From positions 2,480,001 to 2,544,000 of the forward strand of contig NZ_CP141728.1 in NCBI RefSeq assembly GCF_035621135.1: a stretch of DNA of 64,000 nt. Reading direction: 5' to 3'. Origin of the DNA: Sinanaerobacter sp. ZZT-01. Its GTDB lineage: Bacteria > Bacillota > Clostridia > Peptostreptococcales > Anaerovoracaceae. The stretch's first letter is position 1. Every line of letters begins with the position of its first letter. Under the pieces are notes generated by a model. That model had not been told where the DNA came from and searched no databases. It saw only the letters and a list, made by a program, of their open reading frames with translations. Below are positions 45,309 to 54,212 of the stretch, piece after piece. The translations under genes and the position numbers were made by a program.

Positions 45309-45494
45309 CTATCTGCAGTATGACTGACTGTATGGTCTACAGTATGACTGACTATATGATCTATAATATGGTTGATTATACGGTCTTGATTGACTATATG
45401 ATCTACTGTATGAATCGTTTGAGCGACTACTCGATCTATAATTCACCTTATAATAGTTATGACCGTTACATGAATTATTTCTATAAAAATTCAT
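45309..45494 (-). CDS. Tyr/Ser/Arg-rich repeat protein, candidate kinase substrate
   Basis: 61 aa from ATG 45494 (GAGG 8 nt upstream; a GTG at 45503 overlaps that site). After an Asn/Tyr-rich start it becomes a low-complexity run of Ser, Tyr, Arg and Gln and ends with two copies of PYSQSYCR. The DNA shows a matching degenerate 24-nt tandem repeat. No lysine after the first third, and Cys recurs in the repeat. The composition resembles spore coat or adhesive proteins. The position directly before a protein kinase parallels coat kinase-substrate pairs such as CotH with CotB and CotG. Confidence 0.65.
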   Translation of the reverse strand: MNFYRNNSCNGHNYYKVNYRSSSRSNDSYSRSYSQSRPYNQPYYRSYSQSYCRPYSQSYCR

Positions 45495-45640
45495 GTAATT
45501 CACCTCTTTCTTTTAATCGTAAAGTTATATTTTTAATTAAGTTGTATTAAACTTAATTTATATTATGAGTTAAGGTAATATTATGTTACACAGAGTGTTT
45601 TAATTTTGATAACATAGAAATGCAAAATCTCATGCTTTGA

Positions 45641-45808
45641 TGCAGCGTTTGTCAAGCATCAAACTGTAGGTGTGCTTATCGCTTAGAATGCAAAGAAAAC
45701 AATCCCATCAAATCTGAATATGAATTAATGAAGGAGGATTATAAACTGCGAAAAGAACTTAGAACCATTAAATCGCATGATGATGATCTGGAGAACAGAT
45801 TAATATAA
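45641..45808 (+). pseudogene. Cys-rich gene remnant
   Basis: An open frame after a TGA at 45638-45640, with no start codon, encodes about 55 residues. It begins CSVCQASNCRCAYRLEC and ends in a charged helix (YKLRKELRTIKSHDDDL). The Cys spacing recalls the zinc-binding C-termini of some transposases. It probably is the tail of a lost gene; the identity is open. The rest of 45,495-45,840 shows nothing else. Confidence 0.35.
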
Positions 45809-45843
45809 CCGTTGAAAAGATAAGAATGACTCACATACATATT

Positions 45844-45882
45844 AAAAGGCACTTCTGTAGACAGAAGTGCCTTTTCTGTTTT
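45844..45882 (+). terminator. Strong terminator before the Tad-like operon
   Basis: A perfect 15-bp stem, AAAAGGCACTTCTGT with its exact complement, a 2-nt loop and a following CTGTTTTT tail. The A run on the left makes it work for the minus strand too. Confidence 0.85.
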
Positions 45883-45958
45883 TGTTCTTCATGACTCGAT
45901 TAATTTATAATTAAAATTCTACAAAATTACTTATTTTTAATTAAATGTAAAAATTTGG

Positions 45959-45986
45959 TTGACATTTTTATGGATATTGCTATAAT
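45959..45986 (+). promoter_or_regulatory. Promoter of the Tad-like operon
   Basis: Consensus TTGACA and TATAAT separated by 16 bp. It lies within the region upstream of the first gene, whose true start is about 44 nt further on. Confidence 0.85.
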
Positions 45987-46029
45987 TAATTACATAAATT
46001 GGAATTTCATAATAGAAAGGTTGATTAGG

Positions 46030-46677
46030 TTGAGAGCATTTAGAATGTGGATCGGGGTCATACTTGTAGCAGTTTCTCTTTTAGGACTGTTTTTTTGGGA
46101 AACAAAAGGCAGAGAGTGTTTTCTTATGGATGAAGTATATGTCGCAGTGGAACGAATACCAATGGGAAAAGTGGTATCCGTTGATCAGTTTAAACTCATT
46201 CACGTTCTCCGTGAAAACAAAGTGCCGGGTGCTTTTTCTAAGGGGGAAAAAAATAACTTGCAGGGAAAAATAACAGCACAAATTATCGAAAAAAATCAAC
46301 AAGTAACTACAAAAGCTTTTAGTCAGGGGTTTGTACCGATTGAAGAAGGAAAATCTATATTCTTCATTAAGCCGGAGTGGATTGATGCAAGAAGCAGTTC
46401 TTTACGCAGAGGAGATATTGTAGATTTTTATTTAGCTGAAAATGGAATCTTTGTTGGAAGGTATCCAGTTGCATTTGTAAAAGATGAAAAAGAAAAAGAA
46501 GTAAAAAATGAAGAGAGTATTTCGCAAGATTATCTTTTAGAAAGGACAGATGCAACTTCTCAAATCAGTCATATTGAAATTATTGCAGAGCTTGCTGAAT
46601 ATGAAGAACTTCGAAATAAAGCAGAAACATCTGAAAAAGGATTCCTGATTGTTCAAGCAATGGGAGGAGAGGAATAA
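46030..46677 (+). CDS. CpaB-like SAF-domain pilus assembly protein
   Basis: 215 aa from TTG 46030, which has AAAGG 9 nt upstream; ATG 46045 is an alternative. One N-terminal membrane segment (MWIGVILVAVSLLGLFFW) then a SAF domain: VYVAVERIPMGKVVSVDQF, IEKNQQVTTKAFS. This is the CpaB/RcpC layout, the periplasmic/outside component of Tad (Flp) pilus systems. First gene of an operon of nine. Family likely, sequence divergent. Confidence 0.7.
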   Translation: MRAFRMWIGVILVAVSLLGLFFWETKGRECFLMDEVYVAVERIPMGKVVSVDQFKLIHVLRENKVPGAFSKGEKNNLQGKITAQIIEKNQQVTTKAFSQGFVPIEEGKSIFFIKPEWIDARSSSLRRGDIVDFYLAENGIFVGRYPVAFVKDEKEKEVKNEESISQDYLLERTDATSQISHIEIIAELAEYEELRNKAETSEKGFLIVQAMGGEE

Positions 46678-46678
46678 A

Positions 46679-47464
46679 GTGAAAAATTTAATTGCTTTTC
46701 ATGGATCGGACCACAAGGCTGGGACTACGATGATCTCGCAATCAGTAGCCGAATTGATTGCGAAAAACCGCAAAGAGATTAAAGTGCTCTGGATTGTATT
46801 GGGACTTGGGGATGGAAGAGAGTATAAAAATGCAGTCTCTCGATCTTTAGAGGATTTTCGTTTACAGATTTACAGCCATATCTTAAGCAGTGAAGAAGTA
46901 ACGGCTGCAGCTAAGCTGTCGAAAAATCTTTTTATGCTGGGAGGCATTAAGAATTTTTCGGAACAGCGACTTTATTTCCCAGAGCATGCAAAATATTTCT
47001 TAGAGTGTATAATGGATGAGTTTGATCTTATAATTGCAGACTGCGGAAATGATATAGACAATGGGCTGGCAATTGGAGCTTTAGAAAATGCAGCTTTATT
47101 GTATATGATGATACCGCAAAAAGAATCCGGATTGCATCAATATGAAATAAAATCAGATTTTTATAGCCGCTTAAAATTAAATCAGACCAGTATGATACTC
47201 AGTCATTTTTATGACGAAGACCCGATCACGCTGCATTACACGGCAAAACGCCTTGGAATCCCTTATGAAGATATTTTTAAAGTGCAGGAGTCGGGAGTTG
47301 GAAGACAGGCAGAACGTGATAAAAAAAACTTGCTTTTTTATGATGATACGAATTACAAGAAAGACATTTTTAGAATCGCAGATTCTATACTTAGACATTG
47401 CGAATTAGGGTGCCTGGATATGGAGACAGGAAAGAGGAAAAAAAGATGGATCAATTTTATTTAG
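46679..47464 (+). CDS. CpaE-like MinD/ParA-fold ATPase with altered P-loop
   Basis: 261 aa from GTG 46679, behind GGGAGGAGAGG. MinD-type fold: N-terminal LIAFHGSDHKAGTTMISQSVAE where the P-loop should be, then FDLIIADCGNDIDNG (Walker B-like) and LLYMMIPQKES. The usual KGGxGKT is replaced by SDHKAGTT, so both the signature and P-loop Lys are displaced. It may not hydrolyse ATP. In Tad systems CpaE/TadZ marks the assembly site. Confidence 0.7.
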   Translation: MKNLIAFHGSDHKAGTTMISQSVAELIAKNRKEIKVLWIVLGLGDGREYKNAVSRSLEDFRLQIYSHILSSEEVTAAAKLSKNLFMLGGIKNFSEQRLYFPEHAKYFLECIMDEFDLIIADCGNDIDNGLAIGALENAALLYMMIPQKESGLHQYEIKSDFYSRLKLNQTSMILSHFYDEDPITLHYTAKRLGIPYEDIFKVQESGVGRQAERDKKNLLFYDDTNYKKDIFRIADSILRHCELGCLDMETGKRKKRWINFI

Positions 47465-48810
47465 ATCAATATCTTGAAAAGGAAAAAAAGAGTATTGTAA
47501 AATGTGAGGAAAATTTTCTGCCTCTTTGTGAGCGTGTAAAAGAATTGTTTTTTTATGAACTGGAAAAACAAAAGGATAATCTCTATTCTTATATGGATAT
47601 ACAAAAAAAGGCGATTATCGGATATGAAAATGAAGTTACTTATTTTAAGGAAAAAATCAGAACGTTTGTTAAAGCTGAGAATGCAGAAAATGTGAGAGCT
47701 CCAAGCTGGTATGAGAACCTGACTGACGGCATTTATCATGAAAATTGGGGACTGGCTGGGATTGCCCAATGGTATTCTGAAGCATTTTGTCAGAGCAGTT
47801 CAGCAAAGATAATCGGAGAGCGGATTTATTATCTGGAAGATGGACATATGGTTCAAAAACCACAAACGATTAGCAAAAATCGACGGGAGCAAATGATACG
47901 TGCCTTTTTATTATTGACGCCAGATGAGCGTATGGATAAGGAATATCATGAAATTTATTTATTGGACGGGACAAGGGTTACCATATTTGGAAAGAATATG
48001 ACAAAACAAGAACAAGATGTAATTATTTTTCGGCGTTACATCATTCCTCAATATACCTTTGAAGAACAGGCGAAGAGAGGAACAATCCCTTTTCAGGCAA
48101 TTCCTCTGTTTCAATCCATGGTGAGGTTAGGGTATAATGTTGTTTTCACAGGGGCTGTACGTACTGCGAAAACAACGTTTTTGTCTACGTGGCAAAGCTA
48201 TGAGGATTCAAAGTTAGAAGGTGTTATGGTAGAAACGGACCCTGAAATTCCCCTTCATCAACTAATGCCGCAAGCTCCAATTGTCCAATTATTAGCTGAT
48301 GATGATCGTTTATCAAGAATTACAAAAAATTTATTGCGAAGTGATGCCGATTATTTTATTTTTGCAGAGGCAAGGGACGGAAATGCGTTAGACACAGCTT
48401 TGCGGATTGCGGCCAAAGGAACGAAACGAATGAAGCTCACGTTTCATACCAGAGACCCTATGGAGTTCCCAATGGATGTGGCAATTGAAATAATAAAGGA
48501 AAGAGGAGGAGAATTGAACTCGACAATGCTCAAGGTGGCTCAAAGTTTTGATTTTATTTTTCATTTTGTTCAGCTGAAGGATAAGAACAAAAAAAGATTA
48601 AAAGGGATTTATGAATTAAATTTAGAAGAAGAAAATCATCAAATTCGAATGAAGCCAATTTGTCTATATGACTATCAGAGAGATGGATGGCATTTTTTTT
48701 CAGACGTTGGAAAGAAAGTGGAAGCACACGGTTTGGAAGAAGATGTAAAGCAATACAATCAATTTAAAGAGCAGCTGGAATGCTTAAGTCAGGGAGGGAC
48801 ATTGAAATGA
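47446..48810 (+). CDS. CpaF/TadA-like secretion ATPase with altered Walker A
   Basis: 454 aa from ATG 47446 (AGAGG 8 nt upstream), overlapping the previous gene. GspE/VirB11-type ATPase: an N-terminal helical region, then YNVVFTGAVRTAKTTFLSTW, ADYFIFAEARDGNALDTALRIAAKG and KLTFHTRDP. Walker A reads GAVRTAKTT, where Gly before the Lys has become Ala; Lys and Thr remain. The Walker B region keeps FAEARDG. Would power pilus assembly or secretion. Confidence 0.8.
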   Translation: MDQFYLDQYLEKEKKSIVKCEENFLPLCERVKELFFYELEKQKDNLYSYMDIQKKAIIGYENEVTYFKEKIRTFVKAENAENVRAPSWYENLTDGIYHENWGLAGIAQWYSEAFCQSSSAKIIGERIYYLEDGHMVQKPQTISKNRREQMIRAFLLLTPDERMDKEYHEIYLLDGTRVTIFGKNMTKQEQDVIIFRRYIIPQYTFEEQAKRGTIPFQAIPLFQSMVRLGYNVVFTGAVRTAKTTFLSTWQSYEDSKLEGVMVETDPEIPLHQLMPQAPIVQLLADDDRLSRITKNLLRSDADYFIFAEARDGNALDTALRIAAKGTKRMKLTFHTRDPMEFPMDVAIEIIKERGGELNSTMLKVAQSFDFIFHFVQLKDKNKKRLKGIYELNLEEENHQIRMKPICLYDYQRDGWHFFSDVGKKVEAHGLEEDVKQYNQFKEQLECLSQGGTLK

Positions 48811-49754
48811 ATAAAAGTATTTTCGTTTCTATCGGTATCGTTTCATTGCTCTATGCTTTTTTAATAGGAGGTTACCTTATACTCCTATATCCGGCTATTC
48901 AAAGATTAAAAGGAATTTTTATTGTAAAGAAACGGCTTAGGATGAGTGAACAGAAGCAAAACAAATCTGCTGTTTATAAGCATTTGGATCAACTTTTAGT
49001 TACTACGAGACTTAAAGCTTTTAATCCATACAGCTTTCTTATTTTTAGTATACTGCTTTCTATAGTACTTCTTTACTTGGGAATACAAAATTTTTCTGGA
49101 ATGGTAGTCTTGCTACTGAGTATCTTTGGAGGTGTACTGCCATATGGATTACTTCGAATCCGCTTGGAGGGTATGCGACATAAGGGGAGTTTTGAAGGGG
49201 AGAAGGTGATCTCAGAATTTTTACGCCAATATCGTATTTGCAACTATAATGTTCATGAAACACTCGAACAGATAATTGGACATTTGGAGCATTCCAAAAT
49301 TAGTCAAAGATTATTTTTTCAAATTTTAATTCGGTTAAGAAATACGGGGAATCCCGAATTAATTCGGGAAGCTTGTGATCTTTATTACTTTGGCATACAT
49401 ACAAATTGGAGTCGCATGCTTGCAACAAATTTACGAATGGCATCTGAAAAAGGGGTAAATATTTCTTTGGCGGTAGAAGATATTTTAATTCAGCTAAGGG
49501 ATGCAAGAAGTGCTTCCGAAGAACGCCGGCGTATGAATAGCGAAGCAACGAGAATGACCGTTTTTATGGTACCGATACTTTATGTATCAACCATATTTTT
49601 ATCTTGCAGATATATGGATTTACCATTTTCAAATTTCTGTGTAAATCAGTTTAATACGTCTCAAGGGTTATTGTTTTTTCTATTTATTTGGTTTTCATTT
49701 TTATTTAACTTATTAGTTTTGGATTTTTTCAATCATCATAGATTTGATTGTTAG
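48807..49754 (+). CDS. TadB-like inner membrane protein
   Basis: 315 aa from ATG 48807. Two N-terminal membrane regions (IVSLLYAFLIGGYLILLYPA, FLIFSILLSIVLLYLGI), a cytoplasmic helical domain with SEFLRQYRICNYNVHETLEQII and RDARSASEERRRMNSEATRM, and two C-terminal segments. This is the TadB/GspF layout, a platform for the ATPase. Overlaps the ATPase stop. Confidence 0.7.
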   Translation: MNKSIFVSIGIVSLLYAFLIGGYLILLYPAIQRLKGIFIVKKRLRMSEQKQNKSAVYKHLDQLLVTTRLKAFNPYSFLIFSILLSIVLLYLGIQNFSGMVVLLLSIFGGVLPYGLLRIRLEGMRHKGSFEGEKVISEFLRQYRICNYNVHETLEQIIGHLEHSKISQRLFFQILIRLRNTGNPELIREACDLYYFGIHTNWSRMLATNLRMASEKGVNISLAVEDILIQLRDARSASEERRRMNSEATRMTVFMVPILYVSTIFLSCRYMDLPFSNFCVNQFNTSQGLLFFLFIWFSFLFNLLVLDFFNHHRFDC

Positions 49755-49765
49755 AGGGAGGAAGA

Positions 49766-50449
49766 ATGAATCTGAGCACTTGGATTCCTATAACTTTTTT
49801 AATCTCTTTTTACTGCGGCATTCTATTGATTCGCAAAGGAAGATTTCAAAGGTTTCCTAATATGGGAAAAGCTAATTTATTAAAGGATATATCGTTGAAA
49901 ATATATAAAAAAATAATGCGCTTAAATGGAGGATGTATAGTCTTGAGTACTTTTACACGGCTTAGGAAGGAAGCGAAAAAAGAAAAGTACGAAAGTGAAA
50001 TATATGAAGGAATCTCTTATTTACGTAATTTGATTGTAATAGAACGCGGGAAAAAAATGAGCACGCCTTGGATTTTAGAAGAACTGGCGGATTTGCAGGG
50101 AGCTATGCAGTCCCATTATCTTAAATTGCTTCATTATGTAAGAATTAATGATAAAGAAGAAGGGATGCGCATTTTTTCAGAGAGTATGGACACTACAATT
50201 GGAGCAGATTACGGCAGGCTTCTATTACAGTGGGAAGAAATGGAACCGCATCATTGGTGGGAAACGTTAAAGAGCTATCAAACTAGTATAAAAGAAATCA
50301 AACGGACGAAACAGAGGAAAAAGGATGAGTTATTGAGTGATCTTATCTACCTCCCTGTCGTAATCAACGTTATGTTGGTATTAATTAACTTTATCTATGT
50401 AGCTTATTTTATTGAGCAGCAAAAGTTATTATTGTGGGTGTTTCAATGA
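49766..50449 (+). CDS. TadC-like inner membrane protein
   Basis: 227 aa from ATG 49766, behind AGGGAGG. One N-terminal segment (WIPITFLISFYCGILLI) and one at the C-terminus (LIYLPVVINVMLVLINFIYVAYFI), with a helical domain between. Shorter than typical TadC (about 300 aa), but paired with the TadB-like gene as usual. Confidence 0.6.
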   Translation: MNLSTWIPITFLISFYCGILLIRKGRFQRFPNMGKANLLKDISLKIYKKIMRLNGGCIVLSTFTRLRKEAKKEKYESEIYEGISYLRNLIVIERGKKMSTPWILEELADLQGAMQSHYLKLLHYVRINDKEEGMRIFSESMDTTIGADYGRLLLQWEEMEPHHWWETLKSYQTSIKEIKRTKQRKKDELLSDLIYLPVVINVMLVLINFIYVAYFIEQQKLLLWVFQ

Positions 50450-50466
50450 AAGGATGGAGTAAAAAA

Positions 50467-50610
50467 ATGAAGCAAGTAATTGTAATGGTAGCTATGATTG
50501 TATTGGGGATTGCATTAGCAGTGATGGTTTTAGCATTTAAACAACCAGCAGAGACGATCACAGAGCATGCGGTAACGAGCATCACCAAAACATTGGGTTC
50601 AACAACATAA
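50467..50610 (+). CDS. 47-aa membrane peptide, twin 1 (possible pilin)
   Basis: ATG 50467 with GGATGGAG 8 nt upstream. Begins MKQVIVMVAMIVLGIALAV, a single hydrophobic helix, then a short polar tail with Thr and Ser. Closely related to the next peptide. Size and helix fit a Flp-type pilin, but no prepilin cleavage motif is obvious. Confidence 0.7.
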   Translation: MKQVIVMVAMIVLGIALAVMVLAFKQPAETITEHAVTSITKTLGSTT

Positions 50611-50623
50611 ATGGAGGAAGAAA

Positions 50624-50770
50624 ATGAAGCAGATAATTGTAATGGTAGCGACGATTTTGCTTGGCATCGCTATTTTTTATATGATTATGGGGCCGCAAGA
50701 CAACAGTGTTTATTCTACGGTGCAAGGTGTTTGGAAACAAGAAATAGACGTTCGAACGAAATCTCCGTAA
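50624..50770 (+). CDS. 48-aa membrane peptide, twin 2 (possible pilin)
   Basis: ATG 50624 with GGAGGAAG upstream, 13 nt after the first twin. Begins MKQIIVMVATILLGIAIFY, clearly paralogous over the first 18 residues. The polar tail differs (QDNSVYSTVQGVWKQEIDV). Tandem duplicates suggest a major and a minor subunit. Confidence 0.7.
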   Translation: MKQIIVMVATILLGIAIFYMIMGPQDNSVYSTVQGVWKQEIDVRTKSP

Positions 50771-50853
50771 GAATTTTTTTGTAAATTGAATCAACGCAAA
50801 AAAGAAAGGAGGAAATGGGTGCATTGTATGCTCAATTCACCTCGTAGGACTGT

Positions 50854-51294
50854 ATGAAAAATTTAATTGTTCTTGCCGCGGTGCTGCCATTTTTACTGCT
50901 ATTCATGATGCAGTTTACATTGGATCAAAGGAATTCTGAAAATATTGGACGCCTTCAGAGTTATGTATACACAGCAAAAGAAGAGGCAAAGCAAGCGGGT
51001 TGTTTCAACGATGAGATCGAAGCGCAGATGCGTAAAAAAATCGCTCGGGATTTTCAAATTAATGATGAAGAGATACATGTAAAGGTAACAAAAGAAGTGC
51101 AGTATCGTGTCAATCGGTTTGAAGAAGATCAGAATGTTCCTTCAAGAGGCATGATTTATTATCGGATTGCGGTACCGATTGAAAAAGTAATAGCAGGAAA
51201 TAAATTTTTTGGTATAGAAGATAAGGAAAATGAGGGAAAATATATAATTGAAAGCTATACAGCAAGTGAAAGGCTGCCCTCAGTAACGGAATAA
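50854..51294 (+). CDS. TadE-like membrane-anchored protein
   Basis: 146 aa. An N-terminal membrane helix (LIVLAAVLPFLLLFMMQFTLD), then an extracellular domain with helix and beta strands. Contains one Cys. The layout is that of TadE/TadF pseudopilins; sequence similarity is not obvious by eye. The next gene starts 3 nt later. Confidence 0.55.
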   Translation: MKNLIVLAAVLPFLLLFMMQFTLDQRNSENIGRLQSYVYTAKEEAKQAGCFNDEIEAQMRKKIARDFQINDEEIHVKVTKEVQYRVNRFEEDQNVPSRGMIYYRIAVPIEKVIAGNKFFGIEDKENEGKYIIESYTASERLPSVTE

Positions 51295-51296
51295 TT

Positions 51297-51701
51297 ATGA
51301 AAGTATTTTTGGTATTTATAGGTATACTTCTTATTAATTTAAGTTTTCTTGTTTATAATGGTGATATGGCACAGTTTGAAAAAATGCAACTATTTTTAAA
51401 GGCGACAGCAGAGGATTGTGCAGCAGGAGCAGCGCTTTATTACGATGAGGAAAAGTATAGCAAAGGGGAATGGTGTATCAGGGAAGATGAAGCAGATAAA
51501 TATATAGTTACACAAGTAAAATATGCAGAAGAAAAGTTGAATAAGTCATATAGCGGCAGGATAGAATATCAAGTATCGTATGATGAAAAAGAGGTTCAGG
51601 TGAAGCTGTGCTATCAGTCGGGAAAAGATTTATTTCGGCTTCCTTTTTTATCTGTAAGCGAAGTATCTCGAACCGCAAAGTATGAATGGAAGGATTGGTA
51701 A
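51297..51701 (+). CDS. TadF-like membrane-anchored protein
   Basis: 134 aa. N-terminal membrane helix (VFLVFIGILLINLSFLVY), then KATAEDCAAGAALYYD, which resembles the TadE/F region after the membrane helix, and a beta-rich end. Last gene of the operon; no prepilin peptidase or secretin is in the window. Confidence 0.55.
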   Translation: MKVFLVFIGILLINLSFLVYNGDMAQFEKMQLFLKATAEDCAAGAALYYDEEKYSKGEWCIREDEADKYIVTQVKYAEEKLNKSYSGRIEYQVSYDEKEVQVKLCYQSGKDLFRLPFLSVSEVSRTAKYEWKDW

Positions 51702-51746
51702 AAATATAATAGGAATAAAATTAAAGGAATAAAAAGCAACCTTGTA

Positions 51747-51775
51747 TTGACCAACAAAGAGATGCAGTATATAAT
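51747..51775 (+). promoter_or_regulatory. thrS leader promoter
   Basis: TTGACC, 17-bp spacer, TATAAT, about 7 nt before the T-box transcript begins. Confidence 0.8.
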
Positions 51776-51781
51776 AGTTAA

Positions 51782-52036
51782 GATATAATTAAATATAAAA
51801 ATGCGAGGAAAAGAAACATAGTGCAAAGATACAGGTTCCAGAGAATGGGTGTCGCATCCTTTTATTTAAAGGTGTGGCTGTAAGCATCCAAATTTGTATG
51901 TAGCTATGACCGGCTTGGAGCAGCTCCTGATGAAGGATGCCGGCAGTTTGAGTACTGTCGTTATATTGAATGAAGTACAAACTTGGGTGGAACCGCAGAA
52001 TTGCCCCGGGTATTGCGTTGCAATACCCGGTTTTTT
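51782..52036 (+). promoter_or_regulatory. T-box riboswitch controlling thrS
   Basis: The leader contains the AGAGA motif of stem I, GGTGTGGCTGTAAGC as distal stem I, and the T-box GGGTGGAACCGC (51,985-51,996). The terminator CCGGGTATTGC-GTT-GCAATACCCGG plus T run (52,006-52,036) competes with the antiterminator. ACC at 51,909-51,911 (in TATGACCGG) is the best candidate specifier, a Thr codon. Uncharged tRNA-Thr would stabilise the antiterminator and switch thrS on. Confidence 0.9.
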
Positions 52037-52141
52037 ATTTTAAGAAATATATTTTATTCTCATAGAAAGATTCCCTTAGTTAAAGAAATGGGAGGGATTA
52101 GAAAAGGATAAAATGATTAAATTCTAATAAGGAGGAAGAAT

Positions 52142-54049
52142 ATGATAAAAATAACATTAAAAGATGGAAGCATTCGTGAAGTTAAATCGGGTGCTACGAT
52201 TAAGGAAGTAGCAAAATCAATCTCTCAGGGACTTGCAAAGGAAGTAGTCTGTGGTAAGGTGAATGGAGAGATCAAAGGTCTGGAATATTCTATAAATGAA
52301 GATTGTGAGCTAGAATTGTTAAAATTTGAAGATGAAGAGGGGAAGCACACTTTCTGGCATACCAGCTCTCATATACTAGCTAATGCGATTACGAGATTAT
52401 TCCCAGAAGCAAAATTTGGAATTGGCCCATCCATTGATAATGGATTTTACTATGATATTGATTTAGAGCATCGTTTTACAGATGAAGATTTAATCGCATT
52501 AGAGAAAGAGATGAAAAAAATTGTTGAAGCCAATCAGCCACTCACTCGTTTTGAGCTTTCTCGAAAAGAGGCTGTGGAATATATGGAAAAAAGGCAGGAG
52601 CCTTATAAGGTTGAGTTGATTCATGATTTACCCGAAGATGCAGTTATTTCCTTTTATGAGCAGGGGGATTTTACGGATCTTTGCGCCGGACCGCATCTGT
52701 CTTCAACTGGTCTTGTAAAAGCAGTAAAACTTACAAGTGTAGCCGGTGCATATTGGCGTGGTAATGAAAAAAATAAAATGCTACAACGTATTTACGGAAT
52801 TACATTTCCGAAACAAAAAATGCTAGATGAATATATTGAACGCCTGGAGGAAGCGAAGAAAAGGGATCATAGAAAAATCGGGAAAGAGATGGATCTATTT
52901 GCTCTTTATGAAGAAGGACCGGGATTTCCATTCTTTTTGCCAAAGGGCATGATCATTCGAAATGAGTTAGAAGCTTTTTGGAGAAAGGCGCACGAGGAAC
53001 GCGGATATCAAGAAATTAAAACACCATTGATTTTAAATGAAGCGCTATGGCATACCTCAGGACATTGGGATCACTATCAAAACAACATGTACTTTACGAA
53101 GATTGATGACGCGGACTTCGCGATTAAACCAATGAACTGTCCCGGTTCCATGCTTGTCTATAAAAGAAAAATGTACAGCTACCGTGATTTTCCAATTCGT
53201 ATGGGAGAGCTTGGTCAGGTGCACAGGCATGAACTTTCCGGTGCGTTACATGGTTTAATGCGTGTGCGTACTTTTACGCAGGATGATGCTCATATTTTCA
53301 TGCTTCCGGAACAAATCAAAGATGAAATTGTGGGTGTAATTGATTTTATCGACAGCGTATATCGAATATTTGGCTTTAAATATCATGTTGAACTTTCTAC
53401 AAGGCCGGAGGATTCCATGGGAACTGAGGAAGAATGGGAGTTAGCGACCAATGCATTGAGAGAAGCAATAGAAGAAAAAGGAATGGATTATGTAGTGAAT
53501 GAAGGGGATGGAGCGTTTTATGGACCGAAGTTAGACTTTCACTTGGAAGATTGTATTGGAAGGACATGGCAATGCGGAACGATTCAGCTTGATTTCCAGA
53601 TGCCTCAGCGTTTTGATTTAACCTACGTTGGAGCAGATGGCGAAAAGCATCGGCCAGTCATGATTCATCGAGTGATCTTCGGAAGCATTGAACGATTTAT
53701 AGGCATTTTGACAGAACATTTTGCTGGAAAATTCCCATTATGGCTGGCACCGACGCAGGTCAAGATCTTAACTGTAACAGAAAAATTTGCAGATTATGCT
53801 TTGGAATTGCAGAAAAAATTCAGGGATGCCGGATTGAGAGCGGAAGCGGATATTCGAAATGAAAAGATCGGTTATAAAATTCGTGAGGCAAGAAATGCAA
53901 GAGATTCTTATATCGCAGTCATTGGAGAGAAGGAAGTCAATAGCGGTATTTTATCGATTCGTTCAAATAAAGAGGGAGAATTGGAACCAATGCCAATCGA
54001 TGCGTTCATAGCTAAGCTTCAAAAAGAGATCGAGACAAAAGCGGTATAA
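52142..54049 (+). CDS. thrS: Threonine--tRNA ligase
   Basis: 635 aa, ATG with AAGGAGG upstream. N-terminal TGS domain, editing domain with HTSSHILANAI and DLCAGPHL, catalytic core with KPMNCPGSMLVYK, RMGELGQVHRHELSGALHG and RTFTQDDAHIF, and a C-terminal anticodon-binding domain (LAPTQVKILTV to SIRSNKEGE). Normal length and complete. Controlled by the T-box upstream. Confidence 0.98.
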   Translation: MIKITLKDGSIREVKSGATIKEVAKSISQGLAKEVVCGKVNGEIKGLEYSINEDCELELLKFEDEEGKHTFWHTSSHILANAITRLFPEAKFGIGPSIDNGFYYDIDLEHRFTDEDLIALEKEMKKIVEANQPLTRFELSRKEAVEYMEKRQEPYKVELIHDLPEDAVISFYEQGDFTDLCAGPHLSSTGLVKAVKLTSVAGAYWRGNEKNKMLQRIYGITFPKQKMLDEYIERLEEAKKRDHRKIGKEMDLFALYEEGPGFPFFLPKGMIIRNELEAFWRKAHEERGYQEIKTPLILNEALWHTSGHWDHYQNNMYFTKIDDADFAIKPMNCPGSMLVYKRKMYSYRDFPIRMGELGQVHRHELSGALHGLMRVRTFTQDDAHIFMLPEQIKDEIVGVIDFIDSVYRIFGFKYHVELSTRPEDSMGTEEEWELATNALREAIEEKGMDYVVNEGDGAFYGPKLDFHLEDCIGRTWQCGTIQLDFQMPQRFDLTYVGADGEKHRPVMIHRVIFGSIERFIGILTEHFAGKFPLWLAPTQVKILTVTEKFADYALELQKKFRDAGLRAEADIRNEKIGYKIREARNARDSYIAVIGEKEVNSGILSIRSNKEGELEPMPIDAFIAKLQKEIETKAV

Positions 54050-54150
54050 AAAGGCACTGAAACATGGAATTTTGTATCACGTTCGGCTTGGATATGAGAG
54101 AGCGAATATATGAAATCGGCACAGAAATGAAAAAGAGATAAAAAATTTAT

Positions 54151-54205
54151 AAAAAATGCACATAAAATAGAGTAGAAGCATACTATTATTTTGTGTGCAT
54201 TTTTT
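54151..54205. terminator. Bidirectional terminator after thrS
   Basis: Arms AAAAAATGCACATAAAATA and TATTTTGTGTGCATTTTTT pair with one wobble around a 17-nt loop, with A and T runs at the ends. Confidence 0.85.
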
Positions 54206-54212
54206 GAAAATA

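Noticed and set aside
45320-45550. Plus-strand frame of 76 aa rich in Tyr, Met and Asp opposite the repeat protein
   Set aside because: It is the mirror of the 24-nt repeat on the other strand, has no ribosome binding site, and the minus frame has one and abuts the kinase.
45955-46029. Upstream extension of the CpaB-like gene from 45,955
   Set aside because: It would start upstream of the -35 box of a consensus promoter, so that start cannot be transcribed from it.
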